Source: VGDP01 sp040905845 (GTDB lineage Bacteria; Pseudomonadota; Alphaproteobacteria; SP197). Taken from it: a stretch of 16,788 nucleotides of DNA. The notes under the pieces were generated by a model. It was not told where the DNA came from and searched no databases. It was given only the letters and a program-made list of their open reading frames with translations. Shown piece by piece: positions 1 through 7,628 of the stretch (position 1 is its first letter; every line of letters starts with the position of its first letter). Where the stretch lies: positions 1-16,788 of the forward strand of contig JBBDQV010000196.1 of the NCBI GenBank assembly GCA_040905845.1, in the 5' to 3' direction. The position numbers and the translations under genes were made by a program.

Positions 1-202
1 GCGCGCAAAGCGCGCGTCTCGAACCGCGTGGCGAGCGCGAACCGGACAGCCGTGGCACAAGGCCGGGCAAGACGGACTTGTGAATCGCCAGGCCGTGCAT
101 TCTCGAACGGTCCCTCAATCATGGTTAAAGTGCTGTTTATCACAGCGTGGCGCGCATCTTGCTTGGTAAACAAAAGGTTAGCGGGGCCGGGGCACGGTTG
201 TC

Positions 203-229
203 CCGAAGGGCGGGAATCCGCCCTTTCGG
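203..229 (+). other. GC-rich hairpin (possible terminator or 5'-UTR structure)
   Basis: CCGAAGGGCGG at 203-213 pairs with CCGCCCTTTCGG at 218-229 around a GAAT loop, with a single bulged T. Only a weak T-containing tail follows, so a classical intrinsic terminator is doubtful. It could end an upstream transcript or form a structured leader for the RTX mRNA. Confidence 0.4.
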
Positions 230-295
230 CTCGATTTCGTTTGACGCGGGGGCGCGCCGGGCTAGGGTCCGGGCAAGCGCCCGGCAGATACGCTC

Positions 296-302
296 AGGGA
301 GG
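296..302 (+). promoter_or_regulatory. Ribosome binding site of the RTX gene
   Basis: AGGGAGG lies eight bases before the ATG at 311, a near-consensus Shine-Dalgarno sequence. It is the clearest one in the window and fixes the RTX start. Confidence 0.75.
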
Positions 303-310
303 CGAACGCC

Positions 311-2731
311 ATGGCCACCATCACTGGCAACAACAGTCCCAACACGCTTAACGGCACCAACGCCAACGACAAGATCTTCGGCAAGGGCGGCGTCGACACG
401 CTGCGCGGCCGTGACGGCAACGACTCGCTCGACGGCGGCACCGGCAACGATCGCATGGAGGGCGGGCGCGGCAACGACATTTACATCGTCAACTCGACCA
501 ACGATACCGTGGTCGAGAACGCGGGCGAAGGCACCGACACGGTCAGGAGCAGCGCCACGTTCACGCTGCCCAAGAACGTCGAACGCCTGATATTGACTGG
601 GACCGGCGACATCAACGGCACCGGCAACACGCTCAGCAACACGATCACCGGCAACTCGGGCATCAACACCCTCCTCGGCGGCTCTGGCAACGACAAACTG
701 ATCGCCGGCGACGACGACGACTCGCTCAACGGCGGCTCGGGCAACGACTCGCTCGATGGCGGCGGCGGCGCCGACAACTTGCGGGGCGGCTCCGGCAAGG
801 ACACGTACTTCATCGACGACGCCGGCGACCGCGCGACCGATGGCGACGCTGATTCGGTCGTCGTGTTCGTCCCTGCCCAAGACGGCCAGGGCCTCGTCGG
901 CGGCGGCGACGAGCTCGCGGGCCTCATCTTCACGGTCATGGAAGGCGACGAGTTCAGCAACACCCTGTCGGCGGCTAACCAGGCTGCTCGTGTGACACTG
1001 ATTGGCAATGACGGCGATGACGCGTTGGGCGGAGGAGATGGCGATGACCTGATCCTCGGCGGCAATGGCAACGACAACATCAATGGCCTTCTGGGTACAG
1101 GTATCGTCGGCCTTGAAGGCGGCGAAGGCAACGACACGATCGATGGCGGCAGTGGGAATGATGTAATCCAAGGCGAGAATGGCAACGACCGCCTGATCGG
1201 CGGCGTTGGCAATGATGCGATCAGCGGCGGTGAGGGCAACGATCTGATCGTTGGGGGCGACGGGGACGACAATGTTGAAGCAGACACCGATAACGATGGG
1301 AATCCTGATTTCCAAGGCCTCGTCGGCGGGCTCGGCGACGACACGATCTCCGGCGGCGCAGGCAGCGACGAAATCAGAGGCGAGGACGGTAACGACACCC
1401 TAGCCGGCGACGCGGGGAACGACTCGATCTTCGGCGGCTTCGGCGACGACGTCATCTCGGGCGGCTCCGGCGACGACTCGCTGAACGGCAACGACGGCAA
1501 CGACGTCATCAAGGGCTCGTTCGGCATCGACAGCATCGACGGCGGCGGCGGCGACGACGTGCTCGAGGGCGGCGGCGACGACGACACCCTGTTCGGGAGC
1601 ACCGGCAACGACAGCCTGACCGGCGGGCTCGGCGACGACACCATGACCGGGGGCATCGGCGACGACACCTATGTCGTCGACAGCACGGGCGACGTCATCA
1701 ACGAGAACAACGGCACCGCCGACGGCATCGACAAGGTGATCTCCAAGATCTCGTTCCAGCTTTCCGACGCGGACCTCGAGAACCTTACCCTGTTCGAGGG
1801 CACCGCGGGCGTCCACGGCACCGGCAACGCCGGGGTCAACACGATCATCGGCAACGACGGCACGAACCTGCTTCAGGGGCTCGCCGGCAACGACCTGATC
1901 TCGGGCCGCGACGGCAACGACACCATCGACGGCGGCAGCGGCGCCGATTCCATGATCGGCGGCAAGGGCAACGACACCTTCATCGTCGACAACGCCGGCG
2001 ACACGGTGAGCGAAGGCTCGAGCGGCGGGACGGACAAGGTCTACACCAGCGTTGCCTTCGATCTGGGGGACAACGTCGAGAACCTGACGATGCTCGGCGC
2101 CGGCGGCATCAACTCCAGCGGCAACGCGCTCAACAACACGATCGTGGGCAACAGCGGCGGCAACAGCCTCAACGGCGGCGGCGGCGACGACAAGCTCTAC
2201 GGCAACGAGGGAACCGACATCCTGGTCGGCAGCAGCGGCACCGACGTGCTCGATGGCGGCTTCGGCGACGACACCATCATCGGCGGCACCGGTGCCGACA
2301 ACCTGACCGGCGGGCTCGGTGACGATGAGTTCCGCTACGACGCGCTCTCCCACGGCACCGTGAGGACGGTCAACGGCGCGCTGCCGGACAGCGCCAAGGT
2401 TGATTTGATCAAGGATTTCGCCGGCTTCGCGGGCGGCGGGGACATCTTCGAGTTCGCCTCGGCCGCGTTCGCCTTCGACGAGCAGGCGAACTTCGTGCTC
2501 AACAATGGTCCCCTCGCCGACGGCTTCAGTTTCTCGACCATCGCGGGATCGTTCACCGGCACCAACGCGGGCACCAACGCCAACCACGACGCCGGCGATC
2601 CGACCTTCATCTTCTCCGAGGCGGACCGCATCCTCTACTACGATCAAGACGGCGACGCGGCGGGCTACACGGCGATCGCCGAGCTCGCGAACGGCTCGGT
2701 CGGCGCGGGCAACATCATCATCAATCCGTGA
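311..2731 (+). CDS. RTX (hemolysin-type calcium-binding repeat) secreted protein
   Basis: An 806-residue acidic protein built almost wholly of GGxGxDxUx nonapeptides (for example GGTGNDRMEGGRGND near residues 45-55). Such repeats bind calcium and fold into parallel beta-rolls after type I secretion. Three related non-RTX blocks begin near residues 56, 452 and 555. Each opens with D-[TI]-[YF]-[IV]-V, has an ENL or VERL core, and ends in a GNxxxNxxxGN stretch. A diverged fourth block begins with DTYFIDDAGD. There is no N-terminal signal peptide. The C-terminus, with an LYYDQDGD motif and a tail ending in IIINP, resembles uncleaved type I secretion signals. No enzymatic domain is visible, so a structural, adhesive or matrix role is likelier than a toxin or protease. 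No ABC exporter or membrane-fusion protein is in the window. Codon use shifts inside 962-1315. Confidence 0.9.
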   Translation: MATITGNNSPNTLNGTNANDKIFGKGGVDTLRGRDGNDSLDGGTGNDRMEGGRGNDIYIVNSTNDTVVENAGEGTDTVRSSATFTLPKNVERLILTGTGDINGTGNTLSNTITGNSGINTLLGGSGNDKLIAGDDDDSLNGGSGNDSLDGGGGADNLRGGSGKDTYFIDDAGDRATDGDADSVVVFVPAQDGQGLVGGGDELAGLIFTVMEGDEFSNTLSAANQAARVTLIGNDGDDALGGGDGDDLILGGNGNDNINGLLGTGIVGLEGGEGNDTIDGGSGNDVIQGENGNDRLIGGVGNDAISGGEGNDLIVGGDGDDNVEADTDNDGNPDFQGLVGGLGDDTISGGAGSDEIRGEDGNDTLAGDAGNDSIFGGFGDDVISGGSGDDSLNGNDGNDVIKGSFGIDSIDGGGGDDVLEGGGDDDTLFGSTGNDSLTGGLGDDTMTGGIGDDTYVVDSTGDVINENNGTADGIDKVISKISFQLSDADLENLTLFEGTAGVHGTGNAGVNTIIGNDGTNLLQGLAGNDLISGRDGNDTIDGGSGADSMIGGKGNDTFIVDNAGDTVSEGSSGGTDKVYTSVAFDLGDNVENLTMLGAGGINSSGNALNNTIVGNSGGNSLNGGGGDDKLYGNEGTDILVGSSGTDVLDGGFGDDTIIGGTGADNLTGGLGDDEFRYDALSHGTVRTVNGALPDSAKVDLIKDFAGFAGGGDIFEFASAAFAFDEQANFVLNNGPLADGFSFSTIAGSFTGTNAGTNANHDAGDPTFIFSEADRILYYDQDGDAAGYTAIAELANGSVGAGNIIINP
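890..1329 (+). repeat. In-frame direct repeat bounding a codon-shifted RTX segment
   Basis: GGCCTCGTCGGCGG occurs at 890-903 and 1316-1329, 426 bp (142 codons) apart and in the same reading frame. It encodes the QGLVGG motif both times. The enclosed DNA from about 962 to 1315 has eight AAT and ten GAT codons (7 AAC, 10 GAC). AAT does not occur at 311-961 and occurs only twice after 1316. The segment looks like an RTX block acquired or exchanged by recombination between repeats. Confidence 0.5.
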
Positions 2732-3716
2732 CCGGCCAGCCGGGAATCCATGCCGGTCGCGTCTCCGGTACGGCGAGCGGCACGTCGGGGCGGCCGCGCA
2801 GGAACGGCACGAGCCCGCCGGTGACCTCGGTCATGAAGGCCGTCGCGTCCGAGTTGCCGTCCTCGCCGTAGAACCTGAGCCGGCGCTCGCCCAGGGCGCG
2901 GTCCGGCAATCGATACATGAAGAAGCCGACCGGCAGGTCGTGGGCGCGGCTGACCGCGAGCTGATGGTGGAATTGGCGCCAGCCCGCGCGCTCCCACCAC
3001 TCCGGGTCGGGGTCGCGGCGGTGCCCGACCTGCCAATCGGGGCTGAGCCACACGAGGTTGACCACCGGCTTGCCGAGCGCGGTCCAGCCCGCGACCAGGC
3101 GCTCGTACGCCTCGCCTTGGAGCAGGTAGTGATCGATCACCCAGCCGTCGGCGGGCAGCTCGGGCCATTGCTGGCCGGGCACGTTGAGCCGGCGCGAGGT
3201 CGGCGAGTACCACTGGTAGAAGCGGGTCTCCGGATAGCGCTCCTTGAGCCGGTCGTACAGCGTCGCGAGGACACGCGCGCCGCCCTTCCACGGCAGGTTC
3301 TCCTCGCCGATCGTCACCGCATGGACGCGGCCGCGGTCGATGCCGTCGAGCACGACGCGGAAGCGCTCGAGGTAGGTGTCGAGCAGCTTCGGGGCCGGCT
3401 GCTTGGACTCATCGCCCTTACGCGTGAAGTCGATGTCGAGGATGACAGTTACCCCCAGCGCCTCCGCGCGGCGCAGGCTGTCGTCGAGCTTGGCGATCGC
3501 TTCGGGGTTCGGGTGGGCCTGGACGATCGCGAAGTCGAACGAGCCGGCCCACGGTCCATCGAGCAGGCTGGCCGGCCCGTAGAGGCCGACGTCGCCCCAG
3601 CGCAACCCCTCGTCCGCGCGCGCCGCGCCACCCGCGATCAAGAGCAGAACGAGCAGGGCGCGCCGCGTCACGGCGACTCGGCCGAGGGCCGCCACGGGAA
3701 GCAATGACCCCATCAT
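2721..3716 (-). CDS. Exported TIM-barrel glycosidase-like protein of unknown family
   Basis: A 331-residue protein that I cannot assign to a named family. Residues 17-34 form a Sec signal peptide: a TRR charge cluster, the hydrophobic run LLVLLLIAGG, and an ARA cleavage site before DEG. A GTG at 3669-3671 (residue 16) would give a more usual signal peptide length than the ATG at 3714-3716; neither has a clear Shine-Dalgarno. The mature part reads like a (beta/alpha)8 barrel. Strand-like segments such as FDFAIVQAHP, TVILDIDF, VHAVTIGEEN, TRFYQWYSP and PVVNLVWLSP are spaced as in glycoside hydrolases. E138/E139 in GEEN sits where clan-A-like enzymes carry an acid/base glutamate (inference). It converges on the RTX gene with an 11-bp overlap and lies beside a polysaccharide locus, so a periplasmic or secreted glycan-acting role is plausible but unproven. 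Confidence 0.7.
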   Translation of the reverse strand: MMGSLLPVAALGRVAVTRRALLVLLLIAGGAARADEGLRWGDVGLYGPASLLDGPWAGSFDFAIVQAHPNPEAIAKLDDSLRRAEALGVTVILDIDFTRKGDESKQPAPKLLDTYLERFRVVLDGIDRGRVHAVTIGEENLPWKGGARVLATLYDRLKERYPETRFYQWYSPTSRRLNVPGQQWPELPADGWVIDHYLLQGEAYERLVAGWTALGKPVVNLVWLSPDWQVGHRRDPDPEWWERAGWRQFHHQLAVSRAHDLPVGFFMYRLPDRALGERRLRFYGEDGNSDATAFMTEVTGGLVPFLRGRPDVPLAVPETRPAWIPGWPVTD

Positions 3717-4095
3717 AGGAATGCGATGACGCTATCATGCGCAAAGTGGACAGTTCAATCGAGGCCCATGCAGAGAATCGCGTCCCGTGGCGGCGAAGCC
3801 TCACTGCCCGCTCTGGAGCGCCCGCGCCGAACCGTGTATCAGGTCGCCCAGGCCGCGTCCCTATGATGACCGACGACATTCGAATGCCCAGCCCAAGGCG
3901 AGCGAGGCCTCGCCGGTATCACCCCCACCCGGACCCTCCCCCATCGTGGGGGAGGGGGCGCGGGCGCGTCACCGAGCGTCCCCTCCCCCCAACGTGGGGG
4001 AGGGACAGGGTGGGGGGCATCCCGCATCGCGGAGTGGGGGGGCACTCCGGGCTAACCACGCTGGCCGTGCTGGCCTTTCGCCCCGCGCACCACCC
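3717..4095. other. Intergenic region between divergent genes
   Basis: About 380 bases separate the minus-strand exported protein from the plus-strand glycosyltransferase. Open frames run through it, including one in frame with the glycosyltransferase from an ATG at 3787. Their translation has no recognisable sequence and crosses a palindromic repeat, so I treat it as non-coding. Promoters for both flanking genes should lie here, probably at 3717-3900, but I see no clear promoter boxes. Confidence 0.6.
3920..4018. repeat. Nested GC-rich intergenic inverted repeat
   Basis: Outer arms (CCCCCACCC near 3922-3930 and GGGTGGGGG near 4008-4016) enclose two internal hairpins. The first is CCCTCCCCCA at 3934-3943 paired with TGGGGGAGGG at 3947-3956 around TCG. 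The second is CCCTCCCCC at 3981-3989 paired with GGGGGAGGG at 3996-4004. C-rich/G-rich elements of this style are dispersed in intergenic DNA of many high-GC proteobacteria. A related partial copy ends the window. Confidence 0.75.
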
Positions 4096-5442
4096 GTGCG
4101 CGTCCTGATCGTCTCGGCGGTCTTCCCGCCCTACGCGAGCATCGGCTCGACGCGGGTCGGCAAGGCGGCGCGCTACCTGGTCGAATCGGGGCACGACGTG
4201 AGGGTGCTGACCGCCGACGGCCACGCCCTGCCCCGAACGGCACGTCTCGAGATCGATCCGGCGCATGTGGTCGCGACGCGCGCGCCGAGCCTGCATCGCC
4301 CGAGCGAGCTGGTTCAGGGCGGCCGGGCTGCGGTGATCGAGGCGGGTGGCCGCCGCACGGGGGCTGTGTGGTCCCTATTGCACCGGGTTTGGCGGCTGTG
4401 GACCGCCGTCGCCTACGTGCCCGACCAACTGGTGCTCTGGTATCCGTTCGCCCTCCGCGCCGGCGCGCGCCTGATCGCGGCGTGGCGCCCCGACGTGATC
4501 CTGGCGAGCGGGCTGCCGCCGACCGCGTACCTGATCGCGCGCGCGCTCGCGCGCCGGGCCGCCATCCCATGGGTCGCCGAGCTGCGCGATCTCTGGGTCG
4601 ACAACCCGATCTACGCGTTCCCCGGCTGGCGGCGCGCGCTCGATCGGCGCATCGAGCGATCGGTGCTCGGCGACGCCGCTGCGCTCGTCACCGTCGCCGA
4701 GCCGTTCGCGGCGACGCTGCGCGCCAGGTTCCGCGCGCCGGTCACCGTCGTCGCCAACGGCTACGACCCTGACGACCTGCCGGCCGGCGTCGGCCGACCG
4801 GTCACGACGCCCGGCGTTAGTGTCGTCTTCACCGGCACGCTCTATCCCGAACGGCATGGCCACGCGCGCCTGTTCGAGGCGGTGCGCGGTCTCGACCCCG
4901 ATCTCGCCCGCGACCTTCGGCTCGTCTTCGTCGGCCGGCTCAGCGGCGAGGCGGCGCGCGCGGCGCGCGCCGCCGGCGTCGAGCAGGTCGTCGAGGCGTT
5001 GCCGCCCGTCCCCTACGCCGAGGCGCTCGAGGCCCAAGCGAACGCGGACGTGCTGCTGCTGCTGACCTTCACGGGCGAGGCCGGGCTCGGCTACCACCAC
5101 GCCAAGCTCTACGAATACATCGCGGCGCGCCGCCCGATCCTCGTGATCGGCCGGCCCGACGGCGAGGCCGGCCGGCTCATCGCCGAGCATGGCCTCGGCC
5201 GCGTCTCGGACGAGCCCGCCGCCATCGCCGGCTTTCTCGCCGCCTGGATCGCCGAGAAGCGCGCGCTGGGCCGGATCGCGCCGACGCCCGCCGATGCCGC
5301 CGCGCCGTTCACGCGCCGGGCGCAGACCCGGCGGCTCGAGGCGGTGCTCGCCGGCGCGGCGGCCGCGCGAACCGGGCTGCACGAATCCGCGGCGCTCGGC
5401 TATAGTCCGCCGCTTCGCGACGTTTCCGATCGCCAACCATGA
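4096..5442 (+). CDS. Glycosyltransferase, GT-B fold, family 4-like
   Basis: A 448-residue cytoplasmic or membrane-associated glycosyltransferase, predicted to add a sugar to the lipid-linked repeat unit; donor and acceptor cannot be read from sequence. The start is set at GTG 4096, where the first Rossmann strand VRVLIVSAVFPP begins; upstream in-frame sequence is repeat DNA. The N-terminal half has the acceptor-domain motif GSTRVGKAARYL and ELRDLW. Asn221 in the VANGYD linker leads into the GT4-type donor domain, with VVFTGTLYPERHG, LRLVFVGRLSG and KLYEYIAARRPIL (K337-Y341), where GT4 enzymes of this subfamily have KLYEY in place of the usual ExxxxxxxE region. The gene ends in an ATGA overlap with the next gene, so it heads a translationally coupled operon. 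The last 20 or so residues look unstructured. Confidence 0.85.
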   Translation: MRVLIVSAVFPPYASIGSTRVGKAARYLVESGHDVRVLTADGHALPRTARLEIDPAHVVATRAPSLHRPSELVQGGRAAVIEAGGRRTGAVWSLLHRVWRLWTAVAYVPDQLVLWYPFALRAGARLIAAWRPDVILASGLPPTAYLIARALARRAAIPWVAELRDLWVDNPIYAFPGWRRALDRRIERSVLGDAAALVTVAEPFAATLRARFRAPVTVVANGYDPDDLPAGVGRPVTTPGVSVVFTGTLYPERHGHARLFEAVRGLDPDLARDLRLVFVGRLSGEAARAARAAGVEQVVEALPPVPYAEALEAQANADVLLLLTFTGEAGLGYHHAKLYEYIAARRPILVIGRPDGEAGRLIAEHGLGRVSDEPAAIAGFLAAWIAEKRALGRIAPTPADAAAPFTRRAQTRRLEAVLAGAAAARTGLHESAALGYSPPLRDVSDRQP

Positions 5443-6469
5443 GCCAGAGCTGGGCCGGCAAGGTCGTCTTCATCACCGGGGCGTGCGGCACGGTCGGGCG
5501 CGCGCTGGTGCGCCTAATCGAGAGCCTCGGCGCCGCCGAGATCATCGGCATCGACAACAACGAGTCCGAGCTCTTTTTCCTGCGTGAGCGCTGGGGCGGC
5601 AACGGGCGCGTTCGGCTCTACGCCGGCGACGTGCGCGACCGCGACACGCTGATGGAGCGCATGGACGGGGCGCACGTGGCGATCCACGCCGCGGCGTACA
5701 AGCACGTCATCCTGAGCGAGGAGTCGCCCCGGAGCGCGGTCCAGATCAACGTCCTCGGCACCAGCAACGTGATCGAGGCGGCGCTCGCCTGCGGCGTCGA
5801 GCGCGTGCTGTTCACCTCCTCGGACAAGGCGGTCAACCCGACCAACGTGATGGGCACGACGAAGCTGATGGGCGAGCGGCTGATCACCGCCGCCAACGCC
5901 AACCGGCGCGGCGCGACGCCCATCCTCGCCTCGGTGCGTTTCGGCAATGTGCTCGGCTCGCGCGGCTCGGTGATCCCGATCTTCCGCCGCCAGATCGCGG
6001 CCGGCGGGCCGGTGACCCTGACGGACGCGCGCATGACCCGGTTCGTCATGGCGGTCGAGCACGCCGCGCGGCTCGTCGTCGACGCGACGCAACTGATGCG
6101 CGGCGGCGAGGTGTTCGTGACCAAGATGCCGACGATCCGCATCGCCGATCTCGCCCACGTCATGGTCGAGCAACTCGCGCTCGGCCAAACGCCCGCGCCG
6201 ATCNNNNNNNNNNCGCGAAGGCGGGCGAGAAGCTGTACGAGGAGCTCTTGAGCGAGGAGGAGGCGGGCCGCACCCTGGAGCTCGACGACTACTTCGTCGT
6301 GCTGCCGGCGTTTCGCGGCGTCTATCGCGACATCGACTACAGCTACCCGGGCGCCGCGCGCCCCGCCGAGGCGCGCCCCTACAACTCGGCGCGCGAGACC
6401 CCGCTCGACCGCGCCGCGTTGGCCGCGCTGCTGCGCGACAACGGGCTGTTCGACGCCCTGGAGGCGTGA
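5439..6469 (+). CDS. Nucleotide-sugar 4,6-dehydratase, CapD/WbpM/PseB family (interrupted by assembly gap)
   Basis: A soluble SDR-family protein of roughly 340 residues, predicted to convert UDP-GlcNAc, or a related UDP-HexNAc, to a 4-keto-6-deoxy sugar. FITGACGTVGRALV is the NAD(P) site. HAAAYKHVILSEESP and TSSDKAVNPTNVMGTTK are signatures of the Polysacc_synt_2 family. In the catalytic triad Met replaces Tyr (N-V-M-G-T-T-K), as in WbpM-type SMK enzymes rather than SYK enzymes such as PseB/FlaA1. The frame is open to 6203, meets ten N's, and resumes at 6215 two bases out of phase with AKAGEKLYEELLSEEEAG, the expected family continuation, to the TGA at 6467. The shift is therefore a gap-length artefact; about three to five residues are missing. 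It lacks the N-terminal membrane domains of full-length WbpM. The start ATG overlaps the previous stop (ATGA). Confidence 0.85.
6204..6213. other. Assembly gap (10 N)
   Basis: Ten consecutive undetermined bases inside the 4,6-dehydratase gene. A round gap of ten is typical of scaffold padding rather than a measured length. To restore the frame, the number of real missing bases should leave remainder 2 when divided by 3 (8, 11 or 14). Confidence 0.95.
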
Positions 6470-6474
6470 CGGTC

Positions 6475-7623
6475 ATGCGCGTCCTCGTGCTCGGCGGCGA
6501 CGGCTACCTCGGTTGGCCAACGGCGATGCGCTTCGCCGCCAAGGGGCACCAGGTGCTGGCCATCGACAACTACCTGCGCCGCCGCATCGCCCAGGAGACC
6601 TGTTCCGAGGCGCTGATCCCGGCCCCCAACCTCGACGACCGGGCGGGGATCTTCCGTCAGGCGAGCGGGTACCAGGTCGCGGTCGGCATCGGCGATTGCA
6701 CCGACTACCGGTTCCTCGCCCGCGTCCTTGGCGATTTCGTGCCCGACGTGGCGATCCATTACGCCGAGCAGCCCTCGGCGCCCTATTCCATGAAAGGCTA
6801 CGACGAGGCGCGCACGACGCTTCAGAACAACCTGCTCGCCACGTTCAACCTGGTGTGGGCCGTGCTCGAGCACGCGCCGGCGTGCCACATCGTCAAGCTC
6901 GGCACCATGGGCGAGTACGGCACGCCCAACATCGACATCGAGGAAGGATGGCTCGACGTCGAGCACAAGGGGCGGCGCGACCGCTTCCTGTTCCCGCGCG
7001 CCGCCGGCTCGCTCTACCACACGACCAAGGTGCTGGACACCGACCTCCTGTGGTTCTACGTCCGCGTCCACGGACTTAGCGTCACCGACCTGATGCAGGG
7101 TCCCGTCTACGGCCTGGCGACGCCCGAGGCCGACGTCGACCCCCGGCTCGCGCCGAACTTCCACTACGACGACATCTTCGGCACGGTGGTGAACCGGTTC
7201 CTCGTCCAGGCCGTCGCCGGCGTGCCGCTCACGGTCTACGGCAAGGGCGGCCAGACGCGCGGCTACCTCGACCTGCTCGATACGCTCCAGTGCGTCGAGC
7301 TCGCGGCGGCCAACCCGCCGAAGCCCGGCGAGCTCCGCATCCTCAACCAGTTCACCGAGACGTTCTCGGTCAACCAGATCGCCGAGCGGGTGCGCATCGC
7401 GGCGCGCGCGCACAACCTGGCGGTCACGGTGCAGAACCTGCCGAACCCCCGCCAGGAGAAGGAGGAGCACTACTACAACCCGGCGCACAGCGGGCTGCTC
7501 GAGCTCGGGCTCCAGCCCCACCCGATGACCACCGAGGTGCTGGCCGCCATGATCGAGCGCGTGCTCGCCAACCGCGACCGCATCGATACGCGCAAGATCA
7601 TGCCCCGCGTGCGCTGGAGCTGA
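6475..7623 (+). CDS. sqdB: UDP-sulfoquinovose synthase (SQD1/SqdB family)
   Basis: A 382-residue SDR enzyme predicted to make UDP-sulfoquinovose from UDP-glucose and sulfite using bound NAD. The match to plant and bacterial SQD1/SqdB runs end to end: GGDGYLGW (NAD loop, residues 7-14), EQPSAPYSM, VKLGTMGEYGTPNIDIEEG, YHTTK, TVYGKGGQTRGYLD, LNQFTE, NPRQEKEEHYYN and the C-terminal DTRKIMPRVRW. Thr144, Glu147, Tyr181 and Lys185 match the catalytic positions. I chose ATG 6475 because family members begin MRVLVLGGDG; GTG 6466, overlapping the preceding TGA, is an alternative that would couple translation. In phototrophs the product feeds sulfolipid. Here the neighbours are polysaccharide genes and no SqdX- or SqdD-like partner is evident, so sulfoquinovose in a glycan is the simpler reading (inference). 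Confidence 0.9.
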   Translation: MRVLVLGGDGYLGWPTAMRFAAKGHQVLAIDNYLRRRIAQETCSEALIPAPNLDDRAGIFRQASGYQVAVGIGDCTDYRFLARVLGDFVPDVAIHYAEQPSAPYSMKGYDEARTTLQNNLLATFNLVWAVLEHAPACHIVKLGTMGEYGTPNIDIEEGWLDVEHKGRRDRFLFPRAAGSLYHTTKVLDTDLLWFYVRVHGLSVTDLMQGPVYGLATPEADVDPRLAPNFHYDDIFGTVVNRFLVQAVAGVPLTVYGKGGQTRGYLDLLDTLQCVELAAANPPKPGELRILNQFTETFSVNQIAERVRIAARAHNLAVTVQNLPNPRQEKEEHYYNPAHSGLLELGLQPHPMTTEVLAAMIERVLANRDRIDTRKIMPRVRWS

Positions 7624-7628
7624 TCGTC

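Larger units (their letters stand above)
1..310. other. Non-coding leader upstream of the RTX gene
   Basis: I see no convincing gene in this stretch; the short frames crossing it have no recognisable protein and poor codon use. It starts with a small inverted repeat (GCGCGC at 1-6 and 10-15 around AAA). Positions 115-180 are clearly less GC-rich than the rest of the window, as promoter regions often are, but I could not place a convincing -35/-10 pair. A strong hairpin lies at 203-229, and a Shine-Dalgarno sequence just before the RTX start. The promoter of the RTX gene is probably within this interval (inference). Confidence 0.5.

Noticed and set aside
140..2647. Long minus-strand open frames opposite the RTX gene
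   Set aside because: They mirror the repetitive GC-rich RTX codons and give low-complexity Val/Ala/Asp or Ser/Pro protein; the plus-strand RTX reading is clear.
311..2731. Tandem DNA repeats that could suggest a CRISPR array
   Set aside because: The repeats are degenerate, in frame and encode GGxGxD nonapeptides; there are no constant repeats with unique spacers.
2505..3707. Plus-strand 400-codon open frame across the RTX end and the exported-protein gene
   Set aside because: Its translation is Arg/Ala/Glu-rich without motifs, while both real genes in the region have clear signatures.
3787..4095. N-terminal extension of the first glycosyltransferase from ATG 3787
   Set aside because: The extra 103 residues are translated palindromic repeat; the family fold begins exactly at GTG 4096.
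6248..6469. Separate short gene after the N gap
   Set aside because: Its sequence is the known C-terminal part of the CapD/PseB family, so it belongs to the gene starting at 5439.
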